In this document: positions 9,253-17,601 of the stretch, one piece after another
Layout of the letters: the number at the start of each line of letters is the position of its first letter
Position numbering within the stretch: position 1 is the stretch's first letter
Assembly: GCF_004768465.1 (NCBI RefSeq)
Contig: NZ_SRMF01000007.1
Location: forward strand, 1-48,302
Source: Natronospirillum operosum
GTDB taxonomy: Bacteria; Pseudomonadota; Gammaproteobacteria; Pseudomonadales; Natronospirillaceae
Length of the DNA: 48,302 nt
Reading direction: 5' to 3'
Notes under the pieces: generated by a model
Told to the model about the DNA's origin: nothing
Databases searched by the model: none
The model's input: the letters and a program-made list of their open reading frames with translations, nothing else
Translations under genes and position numbers: made by a program

Positions 9253-9323
9253 TGTGTGTACTCGCGTTCTAGTTTTTATGGGTCGCCGCTGTCCACTCAT
9301 GACAGTCGGCGCTGCGGTATCTA

Positions 9324-9339
9324 TTCAATTTCGGTGCCA
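9324..9339 (-). promoter_or_regulatory. Candidate sigma54 (-24/-12) promoter of glpSTPQUV
   Basis: Read on the minus strand the sequence is TGGCAC, five bases, TTGAA. The sigma54 consensus is TGGCAC-N5-TTGCA/T, so the -24 box is perfect and the -12 box has GA for GC. It lies about 72 bases before the glpS ATG. The divergent neighbour encodes a sigma54 activator and a repeat array sits at enhancer distance upstream. The imperfect -12 element keeps this a candidate. Confidence 0.62.
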
Positions 9340-9427
9340 TCATTGTGGTTTTCGAAGCGAAATCAGGTTAACTGTATGATTTGCAAGGATAAAAAGAGTA
9401 TTTGGGTGAAACGGAGGCGAACAATTA

Positions 9428-9441
9428 GAACAAAAACGAAT
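9428..9441 (+). promoter_or_regulatory. Candidate GlpR operator upstream of the sigma54 activator gene
   Basis: The 14-mer GAACAAAAACGAAT recurs exactly, in the same orientation relative to the downstream gene, in front of glpK (17427 to 17414). A one-mismatch core is found in front of the second kinase gene. DeoR-family regulators such as GlpR bind TTCG-rich half-sites of this kind. A further CGAATAT and TGTTCAT follow directly, so the bound region may extend to about 9457. Confidence 0.6.
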
Positions 9442-9450
9442 GTGCGAATA

Positions 9451-9547
9451 TGTTCATAAGGTGTTCATTCTGAACAGTCAAAAGTGTTCACGGCACTGTT
9501 CATGCGACTGTTCATGCCTCATTGTCGGCAATTGACTTCTGTGAACA
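9451..9547. promoter_or_regulatory. Phased TGTTCA/TGAACA array, candidate upstream activator sites
   Basis: TGTTCA occurs at 9451, 9462, 9486, 9498 and 9510, and its complement TGAACA at 9471 and 9542. The start-to-start spacings are 11, 24, 12 and 12 bases, about one or two helical turns. The copies at 9462 and 9471 form a 6-3-6 inverted repeat. The array is 110-210 bases upstream of the sigma54-like glpS promoter, a normal enhancer distance. It lies directly upstream of the activator gene, so it is the likely binding site of that Fis-type protein. Confidence 0.65.
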
Positions 9548-9623
9548 GTTGGCCAGAATAGGCTGTCTGGGCGGCCTGTAACCCGGCAAGCGGAATGGGC
9601 AGAGTCGCCGGGGAGAGTGCACA

Positions 9624-11579
9624 GTGACGCTGGACAATAACAACAATCCGGCCGAAAACACCGAAAATAGCGTGACGGAAACCGAAACGCATCAGGAAAT
9701 CATCGAGAAGTCCTGGTATCGGTGTGAATCCTATGGGTTATCGCATGGTACCCAGCCGGATTTCGGCGACATTCGGGAAGGCGAGGTCTCGGCTCTGGTC
9801 GATCGGCACCAGAATCTGGTGCATACGACAGAGAACGAGGTGCTGCCCTATTACGAGAATATTCTCTCCAATTCCTCCTGCCTGATTGTGCTGGCGGACA
9901 ATACCGGCCACGTATTGAACACCTGGGGGGCCAGCCGTTTTCGCGGGCGTGGTCATCACGGCCTGGTGCCCGGTCACCAGTGGCAGGAAATGGGCGTCGG
10001 CACCAATGCCATTGGCACCGCCCTGGCCACGGGTCAGCCGGTTCAGGTCAGTCGGGATGAACATTTTCTGCGCGCAAACCGCTACATGGTGGGTGCGGCC
10101 TCGCCGATCTACGACACCCAGAAGGAAATGATCGGGGTGCTCGACATCTCCTCCGATGCCTATCTGCCGCAGGATCACACCCTGGGCATGGTCAAGCTGA
10201 TGTCGCTCAGCGTCGAGAACCAGCTGATCTATGCGGCCTTTCAGCAGGACCACTACGTGCTGACCTTCAGCACCAACATCAGCGGTCTGGACAGTCACTG
10301 GGCCGGCATGCTGGTGCTGGATGACCGGGGCATCGTGGTGTCGGCCAATCGTCGGGCCTGGGTGCTGCTGGCGCACGATCTGGCGCTGATGAACATCGAG
10401 AACATCTTTGGCTGCAGTTTCCGGGAACTCAGCCAGCAGCCGCCCAATGTGCCGCTGACTCTGCGCGTATTCGAGCGCTATCGGATGTGGGTCCGGGTGC
10501 AGCCGCCACTGGCGCCGCCGCTGAAGATTCCCGACTTTCGGGTGCAGGAGCAGACTGTGGCCGCCCAGCCCACCATGCAGCCGGATCGCAGCAGCGCCCG
10601 GGCGGCCGATATTCCGCCCGATGTGGTGCCGTTCGACCGCCTGGAGCATGGTGACAAGCAGGTGCGACTGATACTGACGCAGGCCCGCAAGATTATCGAG
10701 AAGGATATCCCCATCCTGATTCGCGGTGAAACCGGGGCCGGCAAGGAAATTCTGGTGCGCTCGCTGCACTACCACAGCAGCCGCAAGCGGAGCACGCTGG
10801 TGGCCGTCAACTGCGCTTCCATTCCGACCGAACTGGTGGAGTCGGAGCTGTTCGGCTACGAGAAGGGCGCCTTTACCGGGGCCAGTGCCAAGGGCTCCAT
10901 CGGCCTGATACGGCGAGCGCATGGAGGCACCCTGTTTCTCGACGAGATCGGCGAGATGCCGCTGCATGTGCAGGCGCGTCTGCTGCGGGTCCTGCAGGAA
11001 CGGGTGGTGGTGCCGCTGGGCTCCAGTGAAACCTTCCCGGTGGACATTCGTCTGGTCTCGGCCACCAACCGGGACCTGAAGGCGGAAGTCGATCAGGGGC
11101 AGTTTCGTGAGGATCTGTATTACCGCATATCCGGGCTGAATATCGAGTTGCCGGCGCTGCGCAACCGGGCCGACAAGGGCCGTCTTATCCACTACGTCTA
11201 TGAACGCCTGCAGGCCGAGTCCGGCGAGCCTCTGCCCATGAGCCAGACCGTGCACGACCTGTTGCTGCGGCACCCCTGGCCGGGCAATATGCGACAACTG
11301 GTGAATGTGCTCAAGATTGCGCATGCGATGGCGGATGGCCAGCAGCTGCAGCCCGATGACCTGCCGGCCGATTTCTACGATGACATGACCCGCCGGTCCG
11401 CCGGCCCGGTGTCGGCAGCAACGCCGACTGCTGCGCCGGCGGTGGACACTACAGACGATCTGGCCACTACCATACTCAATCTCTACACGCAGACGGGCGG
11501 CAATGTCAGCCGCACCGCGCGCCTGGCCGGAGTCAGCCGCAATACGGTCTACAAGTATGTGCGGCGCCAGCGCGACTGA
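9624..11579 (+). CDS. Sigma54-dependent AcoR-family transcriptional activator
   Basis: A 651-residue enhancer-binding protein of the type called acetoin/glycerol metabolism regulators (AcoR, DhaR). Residues about 70-210 form a GAF-like sensor (GVGTNAIGTALATGQPV is typical). About 225-300 looks like a PAS-type segment. The AAA+ domain spans about 340-565, with Walker A GETGAGKE (368-375) and the sigma54-contact loop GAFTGA (415-420). A Fis-type helix-turn-helix ends the protein (GNVSRTARLAGVSRNTVYKY). The start is GTG with GGGGAG 8 bases upstream. It is divergent from glpSTPQUV and followed 6 bases later by the convergent second kinase gene. The ligand is unknown. Its likely target is the glp transport operon, through the TGTTCA array. 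Confidence 0.93.
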   Translation: MTLDNNNNPAENTENSVTETETHQEIIEKSWYRCESYGLSHGTQPDFGDIREGEVSALVDRHQNLVHTTENEVLPYYENILSNSSCLIVLADNTGHVLNTWGASRFRGRGHHGLVPGHQWQEMGVGTNAIGTALATGQPVQVSRDEHFLRANRYMVGAASPIYDTQKEMIGVLDISSDAYLPQDHTLGMVKLMSLSVENQLIYAAFQQDHYVLTFSTNISGLDSHWAGMLVLDDRGIVVSANRRAWVLLAHDLALMNIENIFGCSFRELSQQPPNVPLTLRVFERYRMWVRVQPPLAPPLKIPDFRVQEQTVAAQPTMQPDRSSARAADIPPDVVPFDRLEHGDKQVRLILTQARKIIEKDIPILIRGETGAGKEILVRSLHYHSSRKRSTLVAVNCASIPTELVESELFGYEKGAFTGASAKGSIGLIRRAHGGTLFLDEIGEMPLHVQARLLRVLQERVVVPLGSSETFPVDIRLVSATNRDLKAEVDQGQFREDLYYRISGLNIELPALRNRADKGRLIHYVYERLQAESGEPLPMSQTVHDLLLRHPWPGNMRQLVNVLKIAHAMADGQQLQPDDLPADFYDDMTRRSAGPVSAATPTAAPAVDTTDDLATTILNLYTQTGGNVSRTARLAGVSRNTVYKYVRRQRD

Positions 11580-11585
11580 CTGGCA

Positions 11586-13070
11586 TCAGGCCGGGGCCTG
11601 TATGCGCCGCACGGCGTCATCCCAGCCGCGCAGCAGGCGATCGCGCAACGCTTCATCGATCCTGGGTTGATAGACCGGGCCCTCGCCGCACAGGGCTGCT
11701 GCTGTGTGCAGGTTGTCGAACCAGCCCAGTTGCAGACCGCACAGCATGGCCGTGCCGCGGGCGGTAATGGCGGCCGTGTCGCCGGTAATCACCTTGATGC
11801 CGGTCAGGTCCGACAGGCTTTGCAGAAACCATTGCTGCGTCAGGTCACCGCCATCCACATGCAGGCAGGCCACATGGATGTTGTCGTAGCGCATGGCTTT
11901 CAGCATGTCTTCGGTCTGATAGGCCACACTGCGCAGGGCCGCTGCCACCAGGTGTCGGATACGGGTGTCCCGGGTCAGTCCGAATACGGCACCGCGTACA
12001 TGCTGTTCCCAGTAGGGTGCGCCCAGGCCGGTAAAGGCCGGCACCATGATCTCTGTCTGCTCGAGCGGCACGGTTTCGGCCAGGGCGGCCAGGTGGTGAC
12101 GGTCCGTGACCAGATTCAGATCCTCTTCCAGCCAGTCCACCACCGAGCCGGCGGTGACGACACTGCCCTCCAGTGCATAGCAGGTTTCGCCCGGCAACTG
12201 GTAGGCCAGCGTGGTCAGCAGTCGGTTCTGACTGAACACCGGGCGCGCACCGCTGTTGACCAGCGCAAAGCAGCCGCGCCCATAGGTGGCCTTGACGTCG
12301 CCGTCGCTGATACAGCCGTGACCCAGCAGCGAAGCCTGCTGGTCACCGATCATGCTCAGCACGGGGATGCGGGTCCCCAGCCACTGCGGGTCAACAAGGC
12401 CGAAGGCGCTGGCGCTGTTGTGCAACTGGGGTAACAGGCTCGGCGCCAGGTCAAAGAAATCCAGCAGCTCGGTGTCCCATTGCTGGCGCGTCAGATTGTA
12501 GAGCAGGGTACGTGAGGCATTGGTGGCATCGGTAGCGTGGACCTGCCCTGCGGTCAGCCGCCACAGCAGGAAGCTGTCGATGGTGCCGAAACGCAGCCGC
12601 CCCTGGCGCGCCCGGGTCTGCAGCTCGGGGTGATGTCGGAACAGCCAGTGCAGCTTGCCTGCGGAAAACTGAGGGTCCAGCAACAGGCCGGTGCGGGCGC
12701 GGATGTCTTCTTCATGGCCAGCCTGACGCCATTCGTTGCACTGGGTTTCCGTGCGGCGATCCTGCCAGGTCAGCGCCGGGTGCACGGCTTGCCCGGTATC
12801 GGCATCCCAGAGCACGGTCGTTTCGCGCTGGTTGGTGATGCCCAGCCCCGCAATGCGTTCGACGCCCAGCCCCGACTCGGTGACGACACGCTGCATGACC
12901 GTCAGTACGGCCTGCCACAGGGTGTCCGGGTCCTGCTCCCAGCGTTCTCCGGGCAGATGCTCGGGGGCACAGGCCACTGACACCGAGTGCAGTGGTCTGA
13001 GCTGGGGGTTGATCAGGGTGGCCCGGGTATTGGTGGTCCCCTGATCGATGATGAGACAGTGATCTTGCAT
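11586..13070 (-). CDS. Glycerol kinase paralogue (FGGY family) with altered active site
   Basis: A 494-residue FGGY carbohydrate kinase that aligns with the canonical GlpK of this window (15905-17386) without gaps over the first 270 residues. It keeps DQGTTNTR, the glycerol-contacting Arg82-Glu83 (NQRETT), Trp102, Asp243 and Phe268. Two pocket residues differ. Tyr134, which contacts glycerol in GlpK, is Gln134 (DPQFSAGK). The phosphate-contacting Thr in YGTGCF is Arg265 (YGRGCF). It may phosphorylate another polyol, act poorly on glycerol, or be regulatory. It has its own promoter and GlpR-type operator, so expression probably follows glycerol-3-phosphate. It is convergent with the sigma54 activator gene. 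The name glpK is withheld because of the substitutions. Confidence 0.85.
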   Translation of the reverse strand: MQDHCLIIDQGTTNTRATLINPQLRPLHSVSVACAPEHLPGERWEQDPDTLWQAVLTVMQRVVTESGLGVERIAGLGITNQRETTVLWDADTGQAVHPALTWQDRRTETQCNEWRQAGHEEDIRARTGLLLDPQFSAGKLHWLFRHHPELQTRARQGRLRFGTIDSFLLWRLTAGQVHATDATNASRTLLYNLTRQQWDTELLDFFDLAPSLLPQLHNSASAFGLVDPQWLGTRIPVLSMIGDQQASLLGHGCISDGDVKATYGRGCFALVNSGARPVFSQNRLLTTLAYQLPGETCYALEGSVVTAGSVVDWLEEDLNLVTDRHHLAALAETVPLEQTEIMVPAFTGLGAPYWEQHVRGAVFGLTRDTRIRHLVAAALRSVAYQTEDMLKAMRYDNIHVACLHVDGGDLTQQWFLQSLSDLTGIKVITGDTAAITARGTAMLCGLQLGWFDNLHTAAALCGEGPVYQPRIDEALRDRLLRGWDDAVRRIQAPA

Positions 13071-13091
13071 GACTGTTTTTACGCAATAATG

Positions 13092-13104
13092 TTCGTTTGT
13101 GTTC
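13092..13104 (-). promoter_or_regulatory. Candidate GlpR operator at the second kinase gene
   Basis: The plus strand reads TTCGTTTGTGTTC, one mismatch from the TTCGTTTTTGTTC core at glpK. It begins about 4 bases after the predicted transcription start, the same geometry as at glpK. Repressor binding here would block promoter clearance. Confidence 0.6.
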
Positions 13105-13114
13105 GTATAAACTC

Positions 13115-13143
13115 GTTATAGCCCGTGAAACGAAAAAAATCAA
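13115..13143 (-). promoter_or_regulatory. Sigma70-type promoter of the second kinase gene
   Basis: On the minus strand TTGATT (-35), a 17-base spacer and TATAAC (-10) precede the gene by about 45 bases, with a predicted start near 13108. The GlpR-like operator follows at once. Confidence 0.6.
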
Positions 13144-13248
13144 TTGCCCCGACAGTCACCTGCTGACAGACAGCACTTGGTCCAGCGGGTCAGTCTGCTA
13201 TGCTGAGTGCTCTGTTCAAACAGAGCTGCACGGCTGGGGAGAAGTACA

Positions 13249-13464
13249 ATGTGGGGCGCACTTGATGGAGCCATCCTGCTGGTGGCGGGCGGCTGGACCT
13301 GGCTGTTTGCGTTCGGCAAGATCCGCTTTACAAGGGACCCGGAGCGGATGCTGGCGTTTCGTCGGCGTTACGGGGTAACGCTGTCCATTCTGGGCATACT
13401 CCTGATGCTGTTCGGCCTGGTACGGCTGGCCCTGTTTGTGCTCGCCGGGGCTGAGCCGGCCTGA
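13249..13464 (+). CDS. Small membrane protein of unknown function
   Basis: I do not recognise this 71-residue protein. It has two likely membrane helices (about 4-22 and 42-65) joined by a basic stretch containing FTRDPERMLAFRRRYG. This suggests both termini are outside the cytoplasm. The ATG at 13249 has GGGGAG at a good distance. It lies about 60 bases upstream of the UMF1-type permease in the same direction and may be co-transcribed with it. Codon use resembles its neighbours. Confidence 0.7.
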   Translation: MWGALDGAILLVAGGWTWLFAFGKIRFTRDPERMLAFRRRYGVTLSILGILLMLFGLVRLALFVLAGAEPA

Positions 13465-13524
13465 TTCGGGACCGGTATACCCGGCTTATTGAAGATTTGG
13501 ACCACAGGGGGAGGGGCCGCCAGC

Positions 13525-14862
13525 GTGCGTAACCCGGGAAGCAAGCGAGAGATCTTTGGCTGGGCGATGTACGACGTGGCCAATCAGGCGTATACGACGG
13601 TCGTGATCTCCTTTATCTACAGTGCTTTCTTTGTCAGCTACATCGTGCCCGAAGACAGCCGCCTGCAGGACACCTACTGGTCCATTGCGCTGATCGGCTC
13701 CATGCTGATGGCCATGGTGCTGTCGCCCATAGTGGGGCAGCGCATCGACCAGGGCGCCAGCAAGAAGCGGCTGCTGGCCTGGTCGACTGCGTTCTGCGTG
13801 CTGTTTACCTGCTGTCTCTGGTTTGTCGCTCCGGGCTATGTCTGGCTGGGGGTTGCGCTGCTGCTGGTGTCAAATACCGCGTGGATGCTGGGCGAAGCCA
13901 TCATCTCCTCCTTCCTGCCCGACCTGTCGAGTCGGCGCAACATGGGGGTGATCTCCGGACTGGGCTGGGGTCTGGGTTATCTGGGCGGCCTGATCAGCAT
14001 GGTGCTGGTATCGATTCTGATTGTGCGGGCAGACCCGGCCGAGGACCTGGCGGCCTACATCAGCCAGAACCAGTGGAGCATGGTGGCCATCTCGCTCTAT
14101 TTCGTATTGTTTGCGATCCCCACCTTTGTGCTGGTGCGCGATCGGCGGCAGCCGATTGACCCGCATGTGGCGCAGAGAGCCTGGCTGCAAAGCCTCAATC
14201 TGCGCAAGGTGGCGCGCGAGCAGCCGGCCCTGATGCGCTTCTTTCTGGCCTTCCTGTTCTATACGGCCGGGGTGCAGACCGTCATCAAGTTCATTGGTAT
14301 CTATACCTCGGCCGAGCTTGGCATGTCGGCCGGGGATCTGATCAATGTGTTTCTGGCCACCCAGATCAGCGCGCTGTGCGGGGCCATCGGTTTCGGTTTT
14401 CTGGACCGCGCCATCGGCGCCCGCCCGACCCTGCTGCTGACCATCGGGCTCTGGATCCTGGCCATCGGCTCCATGTATGGCCTGCAGACGCTGGCGGACT
14501 GGTTCAATGCCGATCCGACCAACGTATTCATTGTGGTGGCGCTGATGGCCGGTACCGGCATCGGGTCGATTCAGGCCTCTAGCCGCTCTCTGGTGGGGCA
14601 GCTTACCCCCAATGCCCGCGCGGGCTCGGCCTTCGGGCTGTGGGGCATGTTCATGCGCTCGGCTGCCATTCTGGCTGCCATGTTCGGTGTGGTGGCGGAT
14701 ATCTTCAGCCGCCAGAATGCGCTGCTGATGGTGATAGGCTTCTTTATCATCGGTGGCCTGTTGCTGTTGCGTGTACCCCTGCGGGAGGCGCTGGCTGAAC
14801 GCTATGCGGAAGATGAGCGTCGGGAAGCCGCCGCCGATGACGCCGAGCAGGTCCGTTCCTGA
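13525..14862 (+). CDS. MFS transporter, UMF1 (Atg22-like) family
   Basis: A 445-residue major facilitator permease with about twelve membrane helices. The N-terminal signature REIFGWAMYDVANQAYTTVV is typical of the UMF1 family, which includes fungal Atg22-like vacuolar effluxers. Bacterial members are poorly characterised and the substrate here is unknown. A GTG at 13525 with GGGGGAGGGG upstream is taken as the start. A TTG at 13489 in the same frame would add 12 residues but lacks a ribosome site. It sits inside the glycerol island next to a kinase paralogue, so export or uptake of a related small solute is possible but unproven. The last 25 residues are hydrophilic and acidic. Confidence 0.88.
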   Translation: MRNPGSKREIFGWAMYDVANQAYTTVVISFIYSAFFVSYIVPEDSRLQDTYWSIALIGSMLMAMVLSPIVGQRIDQGASKKRLLAWSTAFCVLFTCCLWFVAPGYVWLGVALLLVSNTAWMLGEAIISSFLPDLSSRRNMGVISGLGWGLGYLGGLISMVLVSILIVRADPAEDLAAYISQNQWSMVAISLYFVLFAIPTFVLVRDRRQPIDPHVAQRAWLQSLNLRKVAREQPALMRFFLAFLFYTAGVQTVIKFIGIYTSAELGMSAGDLINVFLATQISALCGAIGFGFLDRAIGARPTLLLTIGLWILAIGSMYGLQTLADWFNADPTNVFIVVALMAGTGIGSIQASSRSLVGQLTPNARAGSAFGLWGMFMRSAAILAAMFGVVADIFSRQNALLMVIGFFIIGGLLLLRVPLREALAERYAEDERREAAADDAEQVRS

Positions 14863-14977
14863 TGCGGTTACGTACTGTAAAGCAATTAGGCAGGCGTGCC
14901 GGGCGGTGTCTACAGTGCAGGGAGCGCACGCCAGCAGCGCTGCCTCCCGTTCACGAAATCAGGTGTGGTCCCGAGTT

Positions 14978-15781
14978 ATGACTGAAGCCAACTTTACCCG
15001 CGACCCGACCATCATCAAGTCGGTGCCGCATGTGGACATCTGTGCGTGTCAGGTACCACTGCCGTTCGAGTTTTCCATGGCGTTTCAGCCCATCTGGGAC
15101 CACCAGCTGCAACGAGTCTTTGCCTATGAAGCCCTGGTCCGCGGTCCGGCAGGCGAAGGCTCCGGCACGGTATTGTCGCAGGTCACACCCAAATCCAAGT
15201 ACGCCTTTGATCAGGCCTGTCGGGTCACGGCCATTCGATTCGCCACCGAACTGGGCCTGCCACACGACTGCTACCTCAGCATCAACTTCCTGCCCAATGC
15301 CATCTACGACCCGGAAACCTGTATTCGGGCCACGCTGGAAGCGGCGCGGCAGTTCGGTTTTCCGCACAACCGCATCATGTTCGAAATGACCGAGCATGAA
15401 AGCATGGATGATACCTCGCATTTCAAGGCCATCATCGAGGCCTATCAGCGGCTGGGGTTTACCACTGCCATAGACGATTTCGGTCAGGGCTTTTCCGGTC
15501 TGCATCTGCTGTCCAACTTCCAGCCCAATATCATCAAGATCGATATGGGGCTGGTGCAGGGGATCGCCACGGACCGGGTCAGGCAGGCCATTGTGGAGGG
15601 CATAGTGGTCATGGCAGAGCGGCTGGGGATAGAGCTGGTGGCCGAAGGGATCGAGCAGGTCGCTGACCTGAACATGCTGCTGAAGCTGGGCATTCGTTAT
15701 CATCAGGGCTATCTGCTGGCACGCCCGGGTTTCGAAATGCTGCCGCCACTGACCGCAGACATGCTGCATCGTCTGAGCTGA
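14978..15781 (+). CDS. Stand-alone EAL-domain c-di-GMP phosphodiesterase
   Basis: A 267-residue protein made almost only of an EAL domain, likely cytosolic. The signature motifs are intact: EALVRG (general-base and metal Glu), NFLPN, EMTEHE, DDFGQGFSGL, KIDM and AEGIEQ. It should therefore hydrolyse c-di-GMP to pGpG. The domain begins at about residue 33, leaving a short leader containing CAC. There is no GGDEF, PAS or membrane segment. The DDFG-x-G-x-SGL form with FQPNIIKID resembles the EAL domains of BLUF photoreceptors such as BlrP1, but no BLUF domain is present. The ATG at 14978 is chosen as it gives a compact domain. An in-frame start 75 codons upstream would overlap the MFS gene. It is convergent with glpK, and a link to glycerol use is not evident. 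Confidence 0.92.
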   Translation: MTEANFTRDPTIIKSVPHVDICACQVPLPFEFSMAFQPIWDHQLQRVFAYEALVRGPAGEGSGTVLSQVTPKSKYAFDQACRVTAIRFATELGLPHDCYLSINFLPNAIYDPETCIRATLEAARQFGFPHNRIMFEMTEHESMDDTSHFKAIIEAYQRLGFTTAIDDFGQGFSGLHLLSNFQPNIIKIDMGLVQGIATDRVRQAIVEGIVVMAERLGIELVAEGIEQVADLNMLLKLGIRYHQGYLLARPGFEMLPPLTADMLHRLS

Positions 15782-15782
15782 C

Positions 15783-15814
15783 AAAAAAATGCCCCGAACC
15801 GCGCGGGTCGGGGC
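15783..15814 (-). terminator. Intrinsic terminator downstream of glpK
   Basis: A G/C-rich hairpin (GCCCCGA pairing with TCGGGGC, extended by two more pairs past one mismatch) is followed on the minus strand by seven T. It lies about 90 bases after the glpK stop and two bases after the convergent EAL gene, so it may work for both. Confidence 0.8.
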
Positions 15815-15904
15815 ACAAGTGCGATTGGAGTACTCCGAAATCGCAGGTGCTACACTACCATGAAAACAGGGAACCCCGCTGTGAGGGCCCCTTTTACTTC
15901 ACAG

Positions 15905-17386
15905 TCAGGAGGACTGTACCTTGGCCACGGCGCTCTGCCAGCGTTGATAGAGCCGTTCGCGGTCGGCCTGCCGAATGGATGGTGAGTACTTCTCCTCCAC
16001 CCGCCAGACCTTGTTCAAATCCTGAATGCTGTCAAAGTGTCCCTGATGCAAGGCCGCCAGCAAGGCGGCCCCCTGGGCCGTGGTTTCAGCCGTATTGCTG
16101 GTCACCGTGGACACCCCGGTCAGATCGGCCAGGGTCTGCAGGAACCAGCGGTTGCGAACCATGCCACCGTCGACCCGCAGTGATTTGACTTCAATGCCGT
16201 CCTGCACCATGGCCTGCAGCAGGTCCTCGGTCTGGAAAGCCACGCTGCGAATAGCGGCAGCCACCATCTGGGCGACGCCGGTATCCCGTGTCATACCGAA
16301 GATGGCAGCCCGGGCATCTGGGTCCCAGTAGGGGGCACCCAGACCGGTGAAGGCGGGTACCATGATCTCCGACTGGTCGTGACGTATCGACTGAGCCAGT
16401 TCCTCGGTATCATCCGCCTTGTCGATGATGCCCAGGCCGTCGCGCAGCCACTGAATGATGGCGCCGGCCATGAAGATGCTGCCTTCCAGCGCATAGGTGG
16501 TTTCACCCTTGAGCCGGTAGCCGACCGTGGTCAGCAGACGATGCTGACTGGTAATGGCCTCGGTGCCGGTGTTGACCACTGCAAAGCAGCCGGTGCCGTA
16601 GGTGCTCTTCAGCATGCCGGGCTCGAAACAGGCCTGGCCGACCAGGGCGGCCTGCTGATCACCGATCATGCTGCACACCGGGATATCGGCGCCGAGCCAT
16701 TCGGCCGCACAGATGCCGAAATCGGCGGCGCTGTCCTTCACTTCGGGCAGCATGCTGGCCGGCACGCCCAGTTCGCGCATCATGGTGGTGGACCAGCGCT
16801 GGTTGTGAATATCGAACAGCAGGGTACGCGAGGCGTTGGTGGCATCGGTGGCATGCACCTCACCCTTGGTCATGCGCCACAGCAGAAAGGTATCGACCGT
16901 GCCGAACAGCAGGTCGCCCTGTTCGGCCTTCTGGCGCGCGCCAGCAACGTTGTCCAGAATCCACTTGACCTTGGTGCCGGAAAAGTAGGGGTCCAGCAGC
17001 AGGCCGGTTTTCTGCTGGCAGGTGTCCTCCAGCCCGTCATTGTGCAGCTGCCGGCAGATGTCGGCGGTGCGACGGTCTTGCCAGACAATGGCGTTGTACA
17101 CCGGCTGGCCGGTATGCCGGTCCCACACCAGGGTGGTTTCACGCTGGTTGGTGATACCGATGGTGCTGACCTGATCGGCATCCACATTGTTCTTGGACAG
17201 TACCGTCCGGCAACTGCGCAGAACTGTATCCCATATGTCTTCCGGGTCGTGCTCCACCCAGCCATTGCGCGGAAAGTGCTGTCTGAACTCTTCCTGGGCC
17301 GTGCTGACCACAGTCATGTCAAGGGTATAGAGGATGGCACGACTGGACGTGGTGCCCTGGTCGATTGCAAGCAGATACTGTGTCAT
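15905..17386 (-). CDS. glpK: Glycerol kinase
   Basis: This 493-residue enzyme phosphorylates cytosolic glycerol with ATP to sn-glycerol 3-phosphate, trapping what GlpSTPQUV imports. All recognised active-site residues are present: DQGTTSSR near the start, Arg82-Glu83 and Trp102, Tyr134 (DPYFSGTK), Asp243 (MIGDQQ), Thr265 and Phe268 (YGTGCF), and the VDGGMVRNRWF segment. The length is typical. The ATG at 17386 has TAAGG 7 bases upstream. A GTG one codon earlier is less likely. A consensus-like promoter (17439-17467) and a GlpR-type operator precede it. The divergent neighbour is glpR. No glpF channel gene is seen beside it, consistent with ABC-driven uptake. Confidence 0.97.
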   Translation of the reverse strand: MTQYLLAIDQGTTSSRAILYTLDMTVVSTAQEEFRQHFPRNGWVEHDPEDIWDTVLRSCRTVLSKNNVDADQVSTIGITNQRETTLVWDRHTGQPVYNAIVWQDRRTADICRQLHNDGLEDTCQQKTGLLLDPYFSGTKVKWILDNVAGARQKAEQGDLLFGTVDTFLLWRMTKGEVHATDATNASRTLLFDIHNQRWSTTMMRELGVPASMLPEVKDSAADFGICAAEWLGADIPVCSMIGDQQAALVGQACFEPGMLKSTYGTGCFAVVNTGTEAITSQHRLLTTVGYRLKGETTYALEGSIFMAGAIIQWLRDGLGIIDKADDTEELAQSIRHDQSEIMVPAFTGLGAPYWDPDARAAIFGMTRDTGVAQMVAAAIRSVAFQTEDLLQAMVQDGIEVKSLRVDGGMVRNRWFLQTLADLTGVSTVTSNTAETTAQGAALLAALHQGHFDSIQDLNKVWRVEEKYSPSIRQADRERLYQRWQSAVAKVQSS

Positions 17387-17413
17387 CACTTAGCCTTACC
17401 GATGTTCTAAATT

Positions 17414-17427
17414 ATTCGTTTTTGTTC
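17414..17427 (-). promoter_or_regulatory. Candidate GlpR operator of glpK
   Basis: In the glpK direction the sequence is GAACAAAAACGAAT, identical to 9428-9441. It covers about +5 to +18 from the predicted transcription start. GATGTTCTAA at 17401-17410 may be a second half-site. Confidence 0.65.
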
Positions 17428-17438
17428 CACTCTGAGTC

Positions 17439-17467
17439 TTTATAACGGCAGTCACCCGGAAAGGCAA
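17439..17467 (-). promoter_or_regulatory. Sigma70-type promoter of glpK
   Basis: On the minus strand TTGCCT (-35), exactly 17 bases, then TATAAA (-10). The predicted start is near 17432, about 46 bases before the ATG, and the operator lies just downstream. Confidence 0.65.
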
Positions 17468-17601
17468 CCTCGAATTCGTGATCGGTCAGCACTGGCACCC
17501 GACGGTGGTCAGTGTTACCGCTTTCAGCCATAATGGGCAGTGCGCTTCAGGCGCGGCGGTACAATCAGACAGAATGGTCCAGCAAGAGGGAAAAGGGAGT
17601 C

